From Saprospiraceae bacterium (GTDB lineage: Bacteria > Bacteroidota > Bacteroidia > Chitinophagales > Saprospiraceae): a stretch of 64,000 nt of DNA. This document shows, piece by piece, positions 1 to 9,581 of this stretch. The DNA is taken from positions 62,001 to 126,000 of the forward strand of contig JAEUUP010000047.1 of assembly GCA_016787525.1 (NCBI GenBank). Direction: 5' to 3'. The notes under the pieces are model-generated. The model ran no database searches and was not told the DNA's origin. It saw only the letters and a list, made by a program, of their open reading frames with translations. Position 1 is the stretch's first letter, and each line of letters opens with the position of its first letter. The position numbers and the translations under genes were made by a program.

Positions 1-61
1 ATTTTGAAAAGTGAATGGGCGCATCTCAAACAGACTATTTTTAAAGATTTTGTATAAGCTT

Positions 62-898
62 ATGAATCAAAAACCATTTATTGATGTCCGAAAAATATTG
101 GAAGACAAAAACAAGGCGGCTGCTAAGGTTTTGCCCAATTTTGTCATCAATTACCTCAAACGCATCGTGCATGAGGACGAAATCAACGCTTTTATTGAAA
201 AGAATGGGCATTTGCGCAATCACGACTTCGTCCATGCTTGTTTCGAGGAAATGGGCGCAAAGGTCACGTTTACAGGTTTGGAGAATGTGCCAACGACAGG
301 CGGGTGCATCATCGCTGCCAATCACCCTTTGGGCGGCTTAGATGCCATTGGCTTGATGAAAATCGTGGGTCAACGCCGTCCCGACATCCGTTTTTTTGTC
401 AATGATATACTTTTGAACCTTCAAGGTTTTGGCGAATTGTTTGTAGGCGTGAATAAACATGGCAAAAACCCCAAGGAAAACCTGCGTTTGATGGATGAAG
501 TATTTGCATCCGATATGTGTGTCTTGTTTTTTCCTGCGGGTTTGGTTTCGCGCCGCAAAAACGGCGTAATTCGAGATTTGGCATGGCAAAAAAGTTTCAT
601 TACAAAAGCCATTCGATACGACAAACCCATCATTCCGACTTTCATCGGAGGGCAAAACTCATCGTTTTTCTACAGTTTAGCCAATTTTCGCAAAAAAGTG
701 GGCATCAAAACCAATATCGAAATGCTCTATCTGGCAGATGAGATGTACAAACAGCGCAATCAAACGATAAATTATGTTTTTGGAGACCCCCTCAGTAAAA
801 ACCATTTTACGAAGGATAAAAACCATTGGGAATGGGCGCAGGAGGTGCGGGAGTATGTGTATGGGTTGGCAGAAGACAGTGAGGTAAGATTTGAATAA
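62..898 (+). CDS. Glycerolipid / lysophospholipid acyltransferase (PlsC-like, COG3176-type)
   Basis: Predicted membrane-associated enzyme that moves an acyl chain onto a lysophospholipid or related lipid. The acyltransferase signature NHPLGGLD lies near residues 87-94, and FPAGLVSRR (near 157-165) corresponds to the FPEGTRS block. The H-to-D spacing is one residue longer than in classic PlsC (HX5D instead of HX4D), which fits the hemolysin/OlsA-like branch. The frame opens at a stop at 5-7; a GTG at 11 would add 17 residues. I chose ATG 62 because relatives begin close to the (K)PFIDV block. The motif copy at 787-797 encodes PLS near the C-terminus. It converges on glyS. The substrate is not deducible. 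Confidence 0.8.
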   Translation: MNQKPFIDVRKILEDKNKAAAKVLPNFVINYLKRIVHEDEINAFIEKNGHLRNHDFVHACFEEMGAKVTFTGLENVPTTGGCIIAANHPLGGLDAIGLMKIVGQRRPDIRFFVNDILLNLQGFGELFVGVNKHGKNPKENLRLMDEVFASDMCVLFFPAGLVSRRKNGVIRDLAWQKSFITKAIRYDKPIIPTFIGGQNSSFFYSLANFRKKVGIKTNIEMLYLADEMYKQRNQTINYVFGDPLSKNHFTKDKNHWEWAQEVREYVYGLAEDSEVRFE

Positions 899-913
899 GA
901 CTATAACAATATA

Positions 914-951
914 CAAAAGCCTTGCAAAACATATCGTTTGCAAGGCTTTTG
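914..951. terminator. Bidirectional terminator between acyltransferase gene and glyS
   Basis: Perfect 15-base inverted repeat (CAAAAGCCTTGCAAA at 914-928, complement at 937-951) with an 8-base loop and A/T-rich outer ends. It lies between convergent genes, so it probably stops transcription from both sides. Confidence 0.85.
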
Positions 952-960
952 ACCTTTTAG

Positions 961-971
961 ACTGAGGGGGG
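961..971 (+). repeat. Iterated motif ACTGAGGGGGG (intergenic)
   Basis: Copy of the window-wide word, placed between the terminator and the 3' end of glyS. It is preceded by G instead of the usual T and carries six G. Confidence 0.8.
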
Positions 972-976
972 CGTTT

Positions 977-2533
977 TTACAACTTCTCCAACAACCGCCG
1001 CATATCCGTTTTTTGCAAAACAATACGCTCGATGTCTTCGATTTTGATACGTTCTTGTTGCAAAGTATCGCGGTCACGAATCGTTACAGTGTTGTCTTCT
1101 AAAGTTTGGAAGTCAACAGTGATGCAATAAGGCGTACCGATGGCATCTTGACGGCGATAGCGACGACCAATGGCATCTTTTTCGTCGTATTGGCAATTGA
1201 CGACATAGCGCAAATCGTTGAAAATCTTCATAGCTGCCGATGTTAATTCTTCTTTATTTTTCAACAATGGCAACACAGCGCATTTCACGGGCGCGAGTGC
1301 AGGATGCAATTTCAAAACAGTGCGTTTTGCATCTTCGCCTTTCGCATCTGGCACATCTTCCTCGGTGAAAGCGTGCGACATCATCGCCAAGAACATACGG
1401 TCGCAACCGATTGAGGTTTCAACCACAAAAGGCACGTAATTTTCACCTAATTCAGGGTCAAAATACTGCATTTTTTTGCCCGAAAGCTCTTGGTGCGCGC
1501 CCAAGTCGAAGTCTGTACGAGAGTGAATACCTTCTAACTCACGGAAGCCAAATGGAAACTCAAACTGAACATCTACGGCAGCATCGGCATAGTGCGCCAA
1601 ATTGTCGTGGTCTTTGAAACGCAATTTTGACTGAGGGGTGCCGAGTGCCAAGTGCCAAGCCATGCGCGTTTCTTTCCATTTGGCATACCAATCTTGTTGT
1701 GTGCCAGGGCGAATGAAAAACTGCATCTCCATTTGCTCAAATTCGCGCATACGGAAGATGAATTGGCGTGCCACAATCTCGTTACGGAAAGCTTTACCAA
1801 TCTGAGCAATACCGAACGGAATTTTCTGACGTGTGGATTTTTGCACATTCAAGAAGTTGACAAAGATACCTTGCGCCGTTTCGGGACGCAAATAGAGCTT
1901 ACTTTCTTCACCTGCGATATTACCCAATTGCGTATGGAACATGAGGTTGAATTGGCGTACTTCTGTCCAGTTGCGGCTGCCAGTGTCGGGGTCGGCAATT
2001 TCCAACTCATCAATCATACTTTTCAAGCCCACCATATCCCCGTTTTTCATGTGCAGATTCATGCGATGGTCAATATCAGCCGCTTTTGCAGCATATTCGA
2101 CACAACGAGGGTTGGTTTTGCGGAACATTTTTTCGTCGAAACTGTCGCCGAAGCGTTTGGCAGCTTTTTCGACCTCTTTATTGATTTTATCTTGCAATTT
2201 TTCAATCACACCTTCAATCAATTGGTCGGCACGGAAGCGTTTTTTAGAGTCTTTATTGTCCAACATGGGGTCGTTGAACGCATCCACGTGACCCGACGCT
2301 TTCCATGTTTTGGGGTGCATAAAGATAGCCGCATCAATACCCACGATGTTTTCGTTGAGTTGCACCATCGCTTTCCACCAATATTCTTTGATATTATTTT
2401 TCAAAAGTGAACCATAAGGGCCGTAATCATACACCGCTGCCAATCCATCATACACCTCTGAAGAAGGATAAATAAAGCCGTACTCTTTTGAGTGCGACAC
2501 CAATTTCTTAAATATTTCGTCTTGTTGAGCCAT
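977..2533 (-). CDS. glyS: Glycine--tRNA ligase, class II homodimeric type
   Basis: Charges tRNA-Gly with glycine in the cytoplasm. The 518-residue length and organisation match the alpha2 (eukaryote/archaea-like) GlyRS used by Bacteroidota. Visible are an N-terminal block with YDYGPYGSLLKNNI (residues 35-48), RPETAQGIFVNF (217-228), GIAQIGKAFRNEI (241-253) and REFEQMEMQFF (263-273), which are class II catalytic motifs. The C-terminal anticodon-binding domain contains RRYRRQDAIGTPYCI. The motif at 1630-1638 falls in this gene and encodes PQS on the coding strand. The start is the only plausible ATG. A 252-residue open frame on the opposite strand is a shadow. Confidence 0.97.
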   Translation of the reverse strand: MAQQDEIFKKLVSHSKEYGFIYPSSEVYDGLAAVYDYGPYGSLLKNNIKEYWWKAMVQLNENIVGIDAAIFMHPKTWKASGHVDAFNDPMLDNKDSKKRFRADQLIEGVIEKLQDKINKEVEKAAKRFGDSFDEKMFRKTNPRCVEYAAKAADIDHRMNLHMKNGDMVGLKSMIDELEIADPDTGSRNWTEVRQFNLMFHTQLGNIAGEESKLYLRPETAQGIFVNFLNVQKSTRQKIPFGIAQIGKAFRNEIVARQFIFRMREFEQMEMQFFIRPGTQQDWYAKWKETRMAWHLALGTPQSKLRFKDHDNLAHYADAAVDVQFEFPFGFRELEGIHSRTDFDLGAHQELSGKKMQYFDPELGENYVPFVVETSIGCDRMFLAMMSHAFTEEDVPDAKGEDAKRTVLKLHPALAPVKCAVLPLLKNKEELTSAAMKIFNDLRYVVNCQYDEKDAIGRRYRRQDAIGTPYCITVDFQTLEDNTVTIRDRDTLQQERIKIEDIERIVLQKTDMRRLLEKL

Positions 2534-2599
2534 ATTTTTTATTGATTATTGCTAATTGAATTATTTTTTACTGTGATTTAGTGCTTTGGGTTGCGTTTA

Positions 2600-2640
2600 T
2601 ACTGAGGGGGGTATTTTATATGAAAAACAAAAATTTGACT
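2600..2640 (+). repeat. 41-bp duplicated block, copy A (motif plus UP-like tract plus -33 TTTG)
   Basis: Identical over 41 bases to 3283-3323. It begins with TACTGAGGGGGG, continues through an A/T-rich tract and ends with TTTGACT. TTTG at 2634-2637 is spaced 21 bases from TAACTTTG at 2659-2666, a good Bacteroidota promoter reading rightward. Outside the 41 bases the two copies diverge, but the 21-base spacer length is the same. Confidence 0.85.
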
Positions 2641-2666
2641 AATTTTGAAAAATACGTTTAACTTTG
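2634..2666 (+). promoter_or_regulatory. Promoter of candidate small RNA A
   Basis: -33 element TTTG (2634-2637) and -7 element TAACTTTG (2659-2666), spacer 21. No reading frame of useful length follows on this strand, only a hairpin about 50 bases downstream. Confidence 0.65.
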
Positions 2667-2670
2667 CGTC

Positions 2671-2750
2671 ACTTTAAAACACAGAAGAAAGACCCATACT
2701 TTTTGGGACTACAAGCGGCGGCTGTTTGACTGAGGTCAGGCAGCCGCAGG
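2671..2750 (+). ncRNA. Candidate small RNA A, convergent with the adjacent BECR-like gene
   Basis: About 80 nt are expected from the promoter to a strong hairpin (GCGGCTG at 2718-2724 pairs with CAGCCGC at 2741-2747, with an inner TGAC/GTCA stem). A small upstream CCCA/TGGG stem is possible. It ends about 5 bases before the stop codon of the convergent gene at 2755. The same arrangement occurs at the second gene copy. The hairpin could simply be the gene's own terminator. No U tract follows it. Confidence 0.4.
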
Positions 2751-2754
2751 TTAT

Positions 2755-3252
2755 TTAAAAAAGGTGCTTGAGTTTACTGAAATCTCGCCTATGTATTTCC
2801 AACCTTGATAAAACGATAAATTCAAACTCTGTAAGCAGTCCGACCATTTTTAGTTCTTGAGATTTATCAACGTTAATAGCTGAAATAATACCCCTCAGTA
2901 TTTCACCGATTTCATAATCTGAAGGTAAAACTAAAAGAACTTTATCTGATTGCTTTTTCCCTTCCCTCAGCCTATTTTGAACAGACCTCGTTGTACCAAC
3001 GACCGTTTTAAATTCCCAAAATTCACCATTTAAGGTTGAATCTGCTGTTTGCATTGTTTTCAACTCAGCTAACAGTTCTACACAAAAACCCCATTCAGCT
3101 AACTTCAAGGCAATCGGTAAATTAACCACTAATTCACCTTTCCCGTGATGCTGATGTACAACAACATAGCCGTTTGAGTTTTCGTTAAACTGGATTTTTG
3201 TCCAAATCGTTTCATCATATTCATCGAAAATACTTCGATTGGTTTTGCTCAT
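2755..3252 (-). CDS. CdiA_C/BECR-like putative RNase, tandem copy 1
   Basis: 165-residue protein paralogous to the next gene (3412-3915). Conserved features are FDEYDE near the N-terminus, GYVVVHQHHGKGEL, VELL, then ADSTLNGEFWEFKT and SVQNRLREGKKQSDKVLLVLP. The alternation of an acidic nG-x-wE-x-K block with a downstream S-x-QNR-x-R-x-GK-x-QS block resembles the CdiA C-terminal tRNase domain (BECR fold). In that family these residues form the nuclease site, so RNA cleavage is inferred. No secretion domain, signal peptide or immunity gene adjoins it. The motif at 2891-2900 encodes LRG. No clear promoter lies directly upstream; the divergent small-RNA promoter B is there instead. Confidence 0.7.
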   Translation of the reverse strand: MSKTNRSIFDEYDETIWTKIQFNENSNGYVVVHQHHGKGELVVNLPIALKLAEWGFCVELLAELKTMQTADSTLNGEFWEFKTVVGTTRSVQNRLREGKKQSDKVLLVLPSDYEIGEILRGIISAINVDKSQELKMVGLLTEFEFIVLSRLEIHRRDFSKLKHLF

Positions 3253-3282
3253 AGTTAGGTGGTTATCAGTTTTTATAAAAAT

Positions 3283-3323
3283 TACTGAGGGGGGTATTTT
3301 ATATGAAAAACAAAAATTTGACT
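3283..3323 (+). repeat. 41-bp duplicated block, copy B
   Basis: Second copy of the 2600-2640 block, again opening with the TACTGAGGGGGG word. It marks the unit of a tandem duplication comprising promoter, small RNA and convergent gene (about 2600-3252 and 3283-3915). Confidence 0.85.
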
Positions 3324-3349
3324 TTCCATGAAAACTACTTTTATCTTTG
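3317..3349 (+). promoter_or_regulatory. Promoter of candidate small RNA B
   Basis: TTTG at 3317-3320 and TATCTTTG at 3342-3349, spacer 21, the same as copy A although the spacer sequence differs. This suggests selection on promoter function rather than recent copying alone. Confidence 0.65.
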
Positions 3350-3353
3350 CAGC

Positions 3354-3412
3354 GGATCTCTACGGAGAACCATACACAGTGGCTTAATCGTTTCGGTGAT
3401 TAAGCCACTGCT
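3354..3412 (+). ncRNA. Candidate small RNA B, convergent with BECR-like gene copy 2
   Basis: Short segment of about 58 nt from promoter B to a strong hairpin: CAGTGGCTTAATC (3377-3389) pairs with GATTAAGCCACTG (3398-3410) around an 8-base loop. A small TCTC/GAGA stem-loop precedes it (about 3357-3368). Its sequence is unrelated to RNA A although promoter and position match. It abuts the stop codon at 3412. Confidence 0.4.
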
Positions 3413-3915
3413 CATTTTAGAGCGTCAAAGAATTTTTCAAATCGTCTAAAGCGTATGTCTTCCTTTGTTAATACAGCAATTTTGTCATTGACAAATAGTA
3501 AATGCAAAAGACTGACTTCATTTCTTTTATCCATATTAATAGCATTTATTAAAGCTGTAATGACTTCTGCTTCATCAAAATTATCTGGGAAAACCAATAG
3601 TCTATTTTTTGATTGAGATTTTCCTTTACGAATTCTATTTTGGATACTTGATTCTGAGCCATTTGTTGTTTTTATTTCCCAAACTTCGCCATTTCGAGTT
3701 GCATCTGCCGAAGGTGCGTGAGGTGTATCAGGTAGTAACTCGACACATTCTCCTAAACGAGCCAAACGTAAGCCAACAGCTATATTTTGAGATAATTCAC
3801 GCAAATCATGTCGTTTGTGTGCGACTAAATAGCCGCCACTTTTTATATCAAAGAACAACTTGTGCCAGTTTTCATCATAGGCATCGAATAACTTTTGATT
3901 GGTATGTTTGTTCAT
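3412..3915 (-). CDS. CdiA_C/BECR-like putative RNase, tandem copy 2
   Basis: 167 residues, clearly homologous along the whole length to the 2755-3252 product. Shared blocks are LFDAYDE, GGYLVAHKRHDLREL, VELL, ADATRNGEVWEIKT, SSIQNRIRKGKSQSKNRLLVFP and an AINMDK segment. The acidic NGE-x-WE-x-K core and the QNR/QS block are intact, so the copy looks functional. A likely promoter for this strand is TACCTTTG (complement of 3977-3984), giving a leader of about 60 bases that contains the motif at 3951-3959. The nuclease activity and any RNA control are inferences. Confidence 0.7.
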   Translation of the reverse strand: MNKHTNQKLFDAYDENWHKLFFDIKSGGYLVAHKRHDLRELSQNIAVGLRLARLGECVELLPDTPHAPSADATRNGEVWEIKTTNGSESSIQNRIRKGKSQSKNRLLVFPDNFDEAEVITALINAINMDKRNEVSLLHLLFVNDKIAVLTKEDIRFRRFEKFFDALK

Positions 3916-3950
3916 TTTCTTTTGTATGTCAACCTATTGCTTAGACCGAT

Positions 3951-3959
3951 ACTGAGGGG
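3951..3959 (+). repeat. Iterated motif ACTGAGGGG (leader of BECR-like copy 2)
   Basis: Copy of the window-wide word in the upstream region of the leftward gene starting at 3915. Confidence 0.8.
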
Positions 3960-4112
3960 TCTCCTGTAAAATGGCGCAAAGGTAAACACCTAAACCCATA
4001 AAAAAAAGCCGATTCCACTATGCACTTTAAAAAGTCCAGACGTTATTAGGCATGTCGTTTCTTAAAAAATAATTCTTACCACTTAAAAAGGGGTAAGCTA
4101 TTGGTATTGGTT

Positions 4113-4120
4113 TATTTTTG
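4113..4120 (+). promoter_or_regulatory. Promoter -7 element of lptC
   Basis: TATTTTTG fits TAnnTTTG and lies 25 bases upstream of the lptC start. Confidence 0.45.
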
Positions 4121-4145
4121 CACGAAATTTTAAAACACTTGGCAG

Positions 4146-4742
4146 ATGACAGTTTTTAAATTATTGAAAAACAAGCTTTTAGTTAGGAAATACACTGAGG
4201 GGGTGCTTTTAGCGTATGTTTTTTTAGTTTTTATAGCTTGTAAAAACGACCCATCCGAAGCACCAAATATCACGCGCGATCAATTGAGTATCGAAAAAGG
4301 AAAAGATGTTGAGATTATTTATTCAGATTCTGCTAAAGTGCGCGTCCGTGTGACGGGTCCCACGATGTTGTACTACACGAATAGAGATGCGCCTAAACAA
4401 GAGTTCCCAAACGGTACAGTGACGTTTTTTTATGATGAATTTCAGCAAGAAATGAGTGTTTTGACTGGAAAATATGCCATTCGAGATGAAAAAAAACGAC
4501 AAGTCGTTGTCCGAGATAGTGTGGTTTGGGAAAGTAAAATAGATGGTCGCTTGGAAACGAGTGAGTTGATATGGGACGAAGCCTCAAATACGATTCGTTC
4601 TACAAAATTCACACGCATCACACGCGCTAAAGAAACGATTAGTGGTTTTAATTTCCAGACAGATGATAAATTGACGCATTGGCGTATTTTAGCCCCGCGC
4701 GGCAATTTCAATGTCGAAAATTTTGAGAAACAAATTCAATAG
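4146..4742 (+). CDS. lptC: LPS export ABC-system protein LptC (lipoprotein form)
   Basis: 198 residues. The N-terminus is hydrophobic and ends in a lipobox-like LVFIAC with Cys32, followed by a soluble region rich in beta structure. This pattern fits Bacteroidota LptC, which hands lipopolysaccharide from the inner-membrane LptBFG complex to periplasmic LptA. Typical segments are the metal/LPS-export OstA-like stretch FPNGTVTFFYDE and a C-terminal SGFNFQTDD-x-LTHWRI block. The motif at 4194-4203 lies inside the signal peptide and encodes TEG (residues 17-19), an acidic residue just ahead of the hydrophobic core. No other lpt gene is adjacent. Confidence 0.75.
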   Translation: MTVFKLLKNKLLVRKYTEGVLLAYVFLVFIACKNDPSEAPNITRDQLSIEKGKDVEIIYSDSAKVRVRVTGPTMLYYTNRDAPKQEFPNGTVTFFYDEFQQEMSVLTGKYAIRDEKKRQVVVRDSVVWESKIDGRLETSELIWDEASNTIRSTKFTRITRAKETISGFNFQTDDKLTHWRILAPRGNFNVENFEKQIQ

Positions 4743-4844
4743 TGGATGATTTTGATATTGGGCTGTTTGAAAACAAATAACGAGTAACAAATAACCGAAT
4801 AACTAATTTTTTCTAATTTTGCCACAAAACTTGAAATTTAGCTT

Positions 4845-6086
4845 ATGAAAAGAGTGGTCGTAACAGGTATCGGTGCGGTAACGCCAATTGGTAATAATGT
4901 CCAAGAATACTGCGAAGCCTTGCAAAAAGGAGTGAGTGGCGCGGCGACAATTACACGTTTCGATGCGTCTTTGTTTAAAGCGCAATTTGCTTGCGAGGTC
5001 AAAAACTTCAAACCAGAAGTTGCCATAGATAAAAAAGAAGTGCGCCGTATTGATTTATACGCACAATTTGGTATAGTCGCAGTGGACGAAGCCTTGAAAA
5101 TGAGTGGTTTGGCATTGGATAAAATAGACCTTGACCGAGCGGGGGTGATTTTTGGTTCGGGTATTGGTGGTCTGATAACGATTGAGTCTGAAATTTCGGA
5201 CTTTGCGCGTGGTAATGGTACGCCACGTTATAATCCATTTTTGATTCCGAAAATGATTGCTAATATTGCTGCTGGTTTGATTGCCATCAAATACGGTTTT
5301 AGAGGCATCAACTATGCGACTGTGTCGGCTTGTGCCACAGCCAATCATGCGATTATTAATGCTTTTGACTATATTCGTTTGGGCAAAGCCGATATCATCA
5401 TCACAGGTGGCTCGGAGGCAACAGTGACAACGACAGGTGTAGGAGGGTTCACGGCGATGCATGCAATGAGTACACGGAACGACGATCCTGCAACAGCATC
5501 TCGTCCTTACGACAAAGATCGTGATGGTTTTGTTTTGGGTGAAGGCGGTGGTGCTTTGATTTTGGAAGAATATGAACATGCTGTGGCGCGTGGTGCAAAT
5601 ATCCTTTGTGAAGTGGTGGGTACGGGCATGACTTGCGATGCACACCACATGACAGCCCCTGACCCAGAAGGCAAAGGTGTTATCAACTGTATGAATATTG
5701 CCTTGAAAGAAGCAGGTTTGTTGCCCGAGCAAGTGGATTATATCAACACACACGGCACTTCTACACCATTGGGTGATGTGGCGGAGTTGAAAGCCATCAT
5801 GGGTGTTTTCGGTGAAAAAGCTTATGACATCAATATCAGTTCGACAAAATCCATGACAGGACACTTGTTGGGCGCAGCAGGCGGCATTGAAGCAGTGGCA
5901 GGCATTTTGGCGATGCAGCACGATTTTGTACCGCCTACAATCAACCACTTTACAGACGACCCAGAAATGGACAATCGCTTGAATTTGACCTTTAACGAAG
6001 CGCAACAACGCAGCTTGAATGTCGTATTAAGCAACGGCTTCGGTTTCGGTGGTCATAATACAACAGTGATTTTTAAGAGAATTTAA
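4845..6086 (+). CDS. fabF: Beta-ketoacyl-ACP synthase II
   Basis: 413 residues, the usual length. Condenses malonyl-ACP with acyl-ACP in fatty-acid elongation in the cytosol. The catalytic triad is intact and keeps E. coli-like numbering: Cys163 in VSACATANHA, His303 in NTHGTSTPLG and His340 in KSMTGHLLGAAGG. The glycine-rich C-terminus (NGFGFGGHN) is present. A TAATTTTG promoter element precedes it by about 25 bases. In many Bacteroidota acpP-fabF-rnc form one cluster; here rnc follows after a hairpin, but acpP is not upstream. No copy of the iterated motif occurs within this gene. Confidence 0.97.
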   Translation: MKRVVVTGIGAVTPIGNNVQEYCEALQKGVSGAATITRFDASLFKAQFACEVKNFKPEVAIDKKEVRRIDLYAQFGIVAVDEALKMSGLALDKIDLDRAGVIFGSGIGGLITIESEISDFARGNGTPRYNPFLIPKMIANIAAGLIAIKYGFRGINYATVSACATANHAIINAFDYIRLGKADIIITGGSEATVTTTGVGGFTAMHAMSTRNDDPATASRPYDKDRDGFVLGEGGGALILEEYEHAVARGANILCEVVGTGMTCDAHHMTAPDPEGKGVINCMNIALKEAGLLPEQVDYINTHGTSTPLGDVAELKAIMGVFGEKAYDINISSTKSMTGHLLGAAGGIEAVAGILAMQHDFVPPTINHFTDDPEMDNRLNLTFNEAQQRSLNVVLSNGFGFGGHNTTVIFKRI

Positions 6087-6115
6087 ATATGGGTTTTTGA
6101 GTTATCCACTTTTGA

Positions 6116-6126
6116 CCCCCTCAGTA
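6116..6126 (-). repeat. Iterated motif CCCCCTCAGTA (intergenic)
   Basis: Copy of the window-wide word between the fabF stop and the following hairpin. Confidence 0.8.
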
Positions 6127-6162
6127 ATTGAGCATTAAAAATGATACATTATTAAGTATAGA

Positions 6163-6221
6163 GACAAAAGATTTTAAGATAAAAGACTTTTGAAAAACCT
6201 TTTATCCTAAAATCTTTTGTC
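6163..6221 (+). terminator. Long hairpin between fabF and rnc
   Basis: Imperfect inverted repeat of about 23 bases per arm (GACAAAAGATTTTAAGATAAAAG at 6163-6185 against 6199-6221) with a 13-base loop. It is a likely terminator for fabF. Confidence 0.65.
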
Positions 6222-6254
6222 CTTGTACCTACTACTTAATATCATCTTTAATGT

Positions 6255-7055
6255 TTGAGCATAGCTCAACGACCCAACAACCACTCACTTTTCAATAGAT
6301 ATAAGGTTTTGGGTTACATCAGAAAATTTTACAATTACAATTTTTCAAAAGACAAACTCTTAGCACGACGATTACACCAGATTTTAGGTTTTGTGCCTTC
6401 GGATTTAGCTTTGTACAAATTGGCTTTTTTCCACAAGTCCACCAATGCCGAAAAAGGCAATGGTGTTGCAGGACAAAACAATGAACGCCTCGAATATTTG
6501 GGTGATGCTGTATTGGGAACAATCGTCGCAGAGTATCTTTTCAACAAGTACCCCAACTCAGATGAAGGTTTTTTGACCAAAATGCGTTCAAAAATCGTCA
6601 AACGGAGTTCACTCAACAAGATTGGTGACAAAATGGCACTCGATACCATTTTGTTGGAGTACAACAACACGCGACTCAGTCGCTCGATGCTTGGTAATGC
6701 TGTGGAGGCATTGGTCGGTGCTATCTATCTCGAATGTGGCTACAACGAAACCAAACGTTATGTTGTCAAAAAACTCTTACGTAAATATTTAGATATTCAC
6801 GAGTTAGAGACTTTTGATGACAACTACAAATCGCAGTTGCTCGAATGGTCGCAGAAAAACGGTAAGCAAGTGGCTTATAAGGTTATCGCAAAATACAAAT
6901 TCGAGAAACGTGACCGATTCAAAGTAGCCGTTTTGTTGGACGGCAACAAAATCGCAGTAGCCGACGATTTTAACAAAAAATCGGCTGAACAAATGGCTTC
7001 CGAAAAGGCTTTGGTGGCTTTAGGCATCCGAACCGAAGAGGAAGAAGAGGATTAA
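6255..7055 (+). CDS. rnc: Ribonuclease III
   Basis: Cleaves double-stranded RNA in rRNA processing and mRNA turnover. The RNase III signature NERLEYLGDAVL spans residues 76-87 and contains the metal-binding Glu80 and Asp84. A second acidic site lies in NAVEALVGAIYLE, and a dsRNA-binding domain fills about residues 195-258 (KSQLLEWSQKNG ... ASEKALVALG). The start is uncertain. TTG 6255 gives 266 residues and TTG 6309 is an alternative; the nearby ATG at 6251 is in another frame. The N-terminal 35 residues are longer and more basic than usual. The C-terminus ends in an acidic run. Confidence 0.93.
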   Translation: MSIAQRPNNHSLFNRYKVLGYIRKFYNYNFSKDKLLARRLHQILGFVPSDLALYKLAFFHKSTNAEKGNGVAGQNNERLEYLGDAVLGTIVAEYLFNKYPNSDEGFLTKMRSKIVKRSSLNKIGDKMALDTILLEYNNTRLSRSMLGNAVEALVGAIYLECGYNETKRYVVKKLLRKYLDIHELETFDDNYKSQLLEWSQKNGKQVAYKVIAKYKFEKRDRFKVAVLLDGNKIAVADDFNKKSAEQMASEKALVALGIRTEEEEED

Positions 7056-7066
7056 ATCGCTCAACA

Positions 7067-7128
7067 AGGGCAAAAATCAAAGGGCAAAACTTGAAAATAG
7101 TCAGTTTTGCCCTTTGATTTTTGCCCTA
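7067..7128 (+). terminator. rnc terminator, long perfect hairpin
   Basis: Arms of about 24 bases (AGGGCAAAAATCAAAGGGCA and onward) are perfectly complementary around a 13-base loop, immediately after rnc. Confidence 0.8.
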
Positions 7129-7140
7129 TTCTCATTCCAT

Positions 7141-7150
7141 ACTGAGGGGG
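7141..7150 (+). repeat. Iterated motif ACTGAGGGGG (upstream of gyrB)
   Basis: Copy of the word just after the rnc terminator and about 75 bases upstream of the gyrB promoter. Confidence 0.8.
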
Positions 7151-7214
7151 TACTAAAACATTGCATAATGCAATATTAAACCCTCGAAAACTTCTTTAAA
7201 CACTCAAAAATATG

Positions 7215-9203
<1,989 letters not shown>

Positions 9204-9209
9204 TAATCA

Positions 9210-9277
9210 AATTTTTATAATAAAAAAGGCGATAAGTTTCATTCATGAACCTTGTCGCCTTTTTTATTATAAAAATT
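9210..9277 (+). terminator. gyrB terminator
   Basis: Inverted repeat with 23-base arms (left arm 9210-9232, ending AAAAAAGGCGA; complement at 9255-9277) and a T-rich right arm, directly after the gyrB stop. Confidence 0.85.
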
Positions 9278-9283
9278 ATCGAA

Positions 9284-9450
9284 GTATTTGGTATAGTTTT
9301 TAGGAGCTAAAAATAATACTTCGGTAATTCTTTAGTTGAAAAACGGCGGCTTCGCCGCCGAAAAAATAAAACATCTCGCTCCAAAAGGTCTCTTTGCCGC
9401 CGAAGGCGGCTATTTTAAGTTATTTTAGGTACTAAACAATTACCGAACTA
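9284..9450. repeat. Cluster of palindromic intergenic repeats
   Basis: No gene lies between the gyrB terminator and the Nif3-like gene. AATTATCGAAGTATT (9284-9298) has an inverted partner AATACTTCGGTAATT (about 9315-9329). Two GC-rich palindromes follow: CGGCGGCttcGCCGCCG (9344-9360) and GCCGCCgaaGGCGGC (9396-9410). A third AATTACCGAA-like sequence closes the cluster near 9440. Relatives occur at 17047-17061 and 49138. Confidence 0.7.
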
Positions 9451-9540
9451 TTGAAAAACTGACCGTGTATCTAAGCTAAAAAGCTTGGGTACACGCTTTT
9501 TGTTTTTAGGAATATCAATACATTTTTCTTGATTTTAAGG

Positions 9541-9548
9541 TAGTTTTG
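9541..9548 (+). promoter_or_regulatory. Promoter -7 element for the Nif3-like gene
   Basis: TAGTTTTG fits TAnnTTTG. It contains the TTG that would start the longer frame, arguing for the downstream ATG at 9582. Confidence 0.55.
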
Positions 9549-9581
9549 CATCTTATTTTTTGTGAAAGAACTTATAAAGAG

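Noticed and set aside
1652..2410. 252-residue open frame opposite glyS
   Set aside because: It is the antisense shadow of a clearly conserved GlyRS and has no recognisable domain.
5055..6008. 317-residue open frame opposite fabF
   Set aside because: Shadow of fabF; its Cys/His-rich composition comes from the codon pattern of the sense strand.
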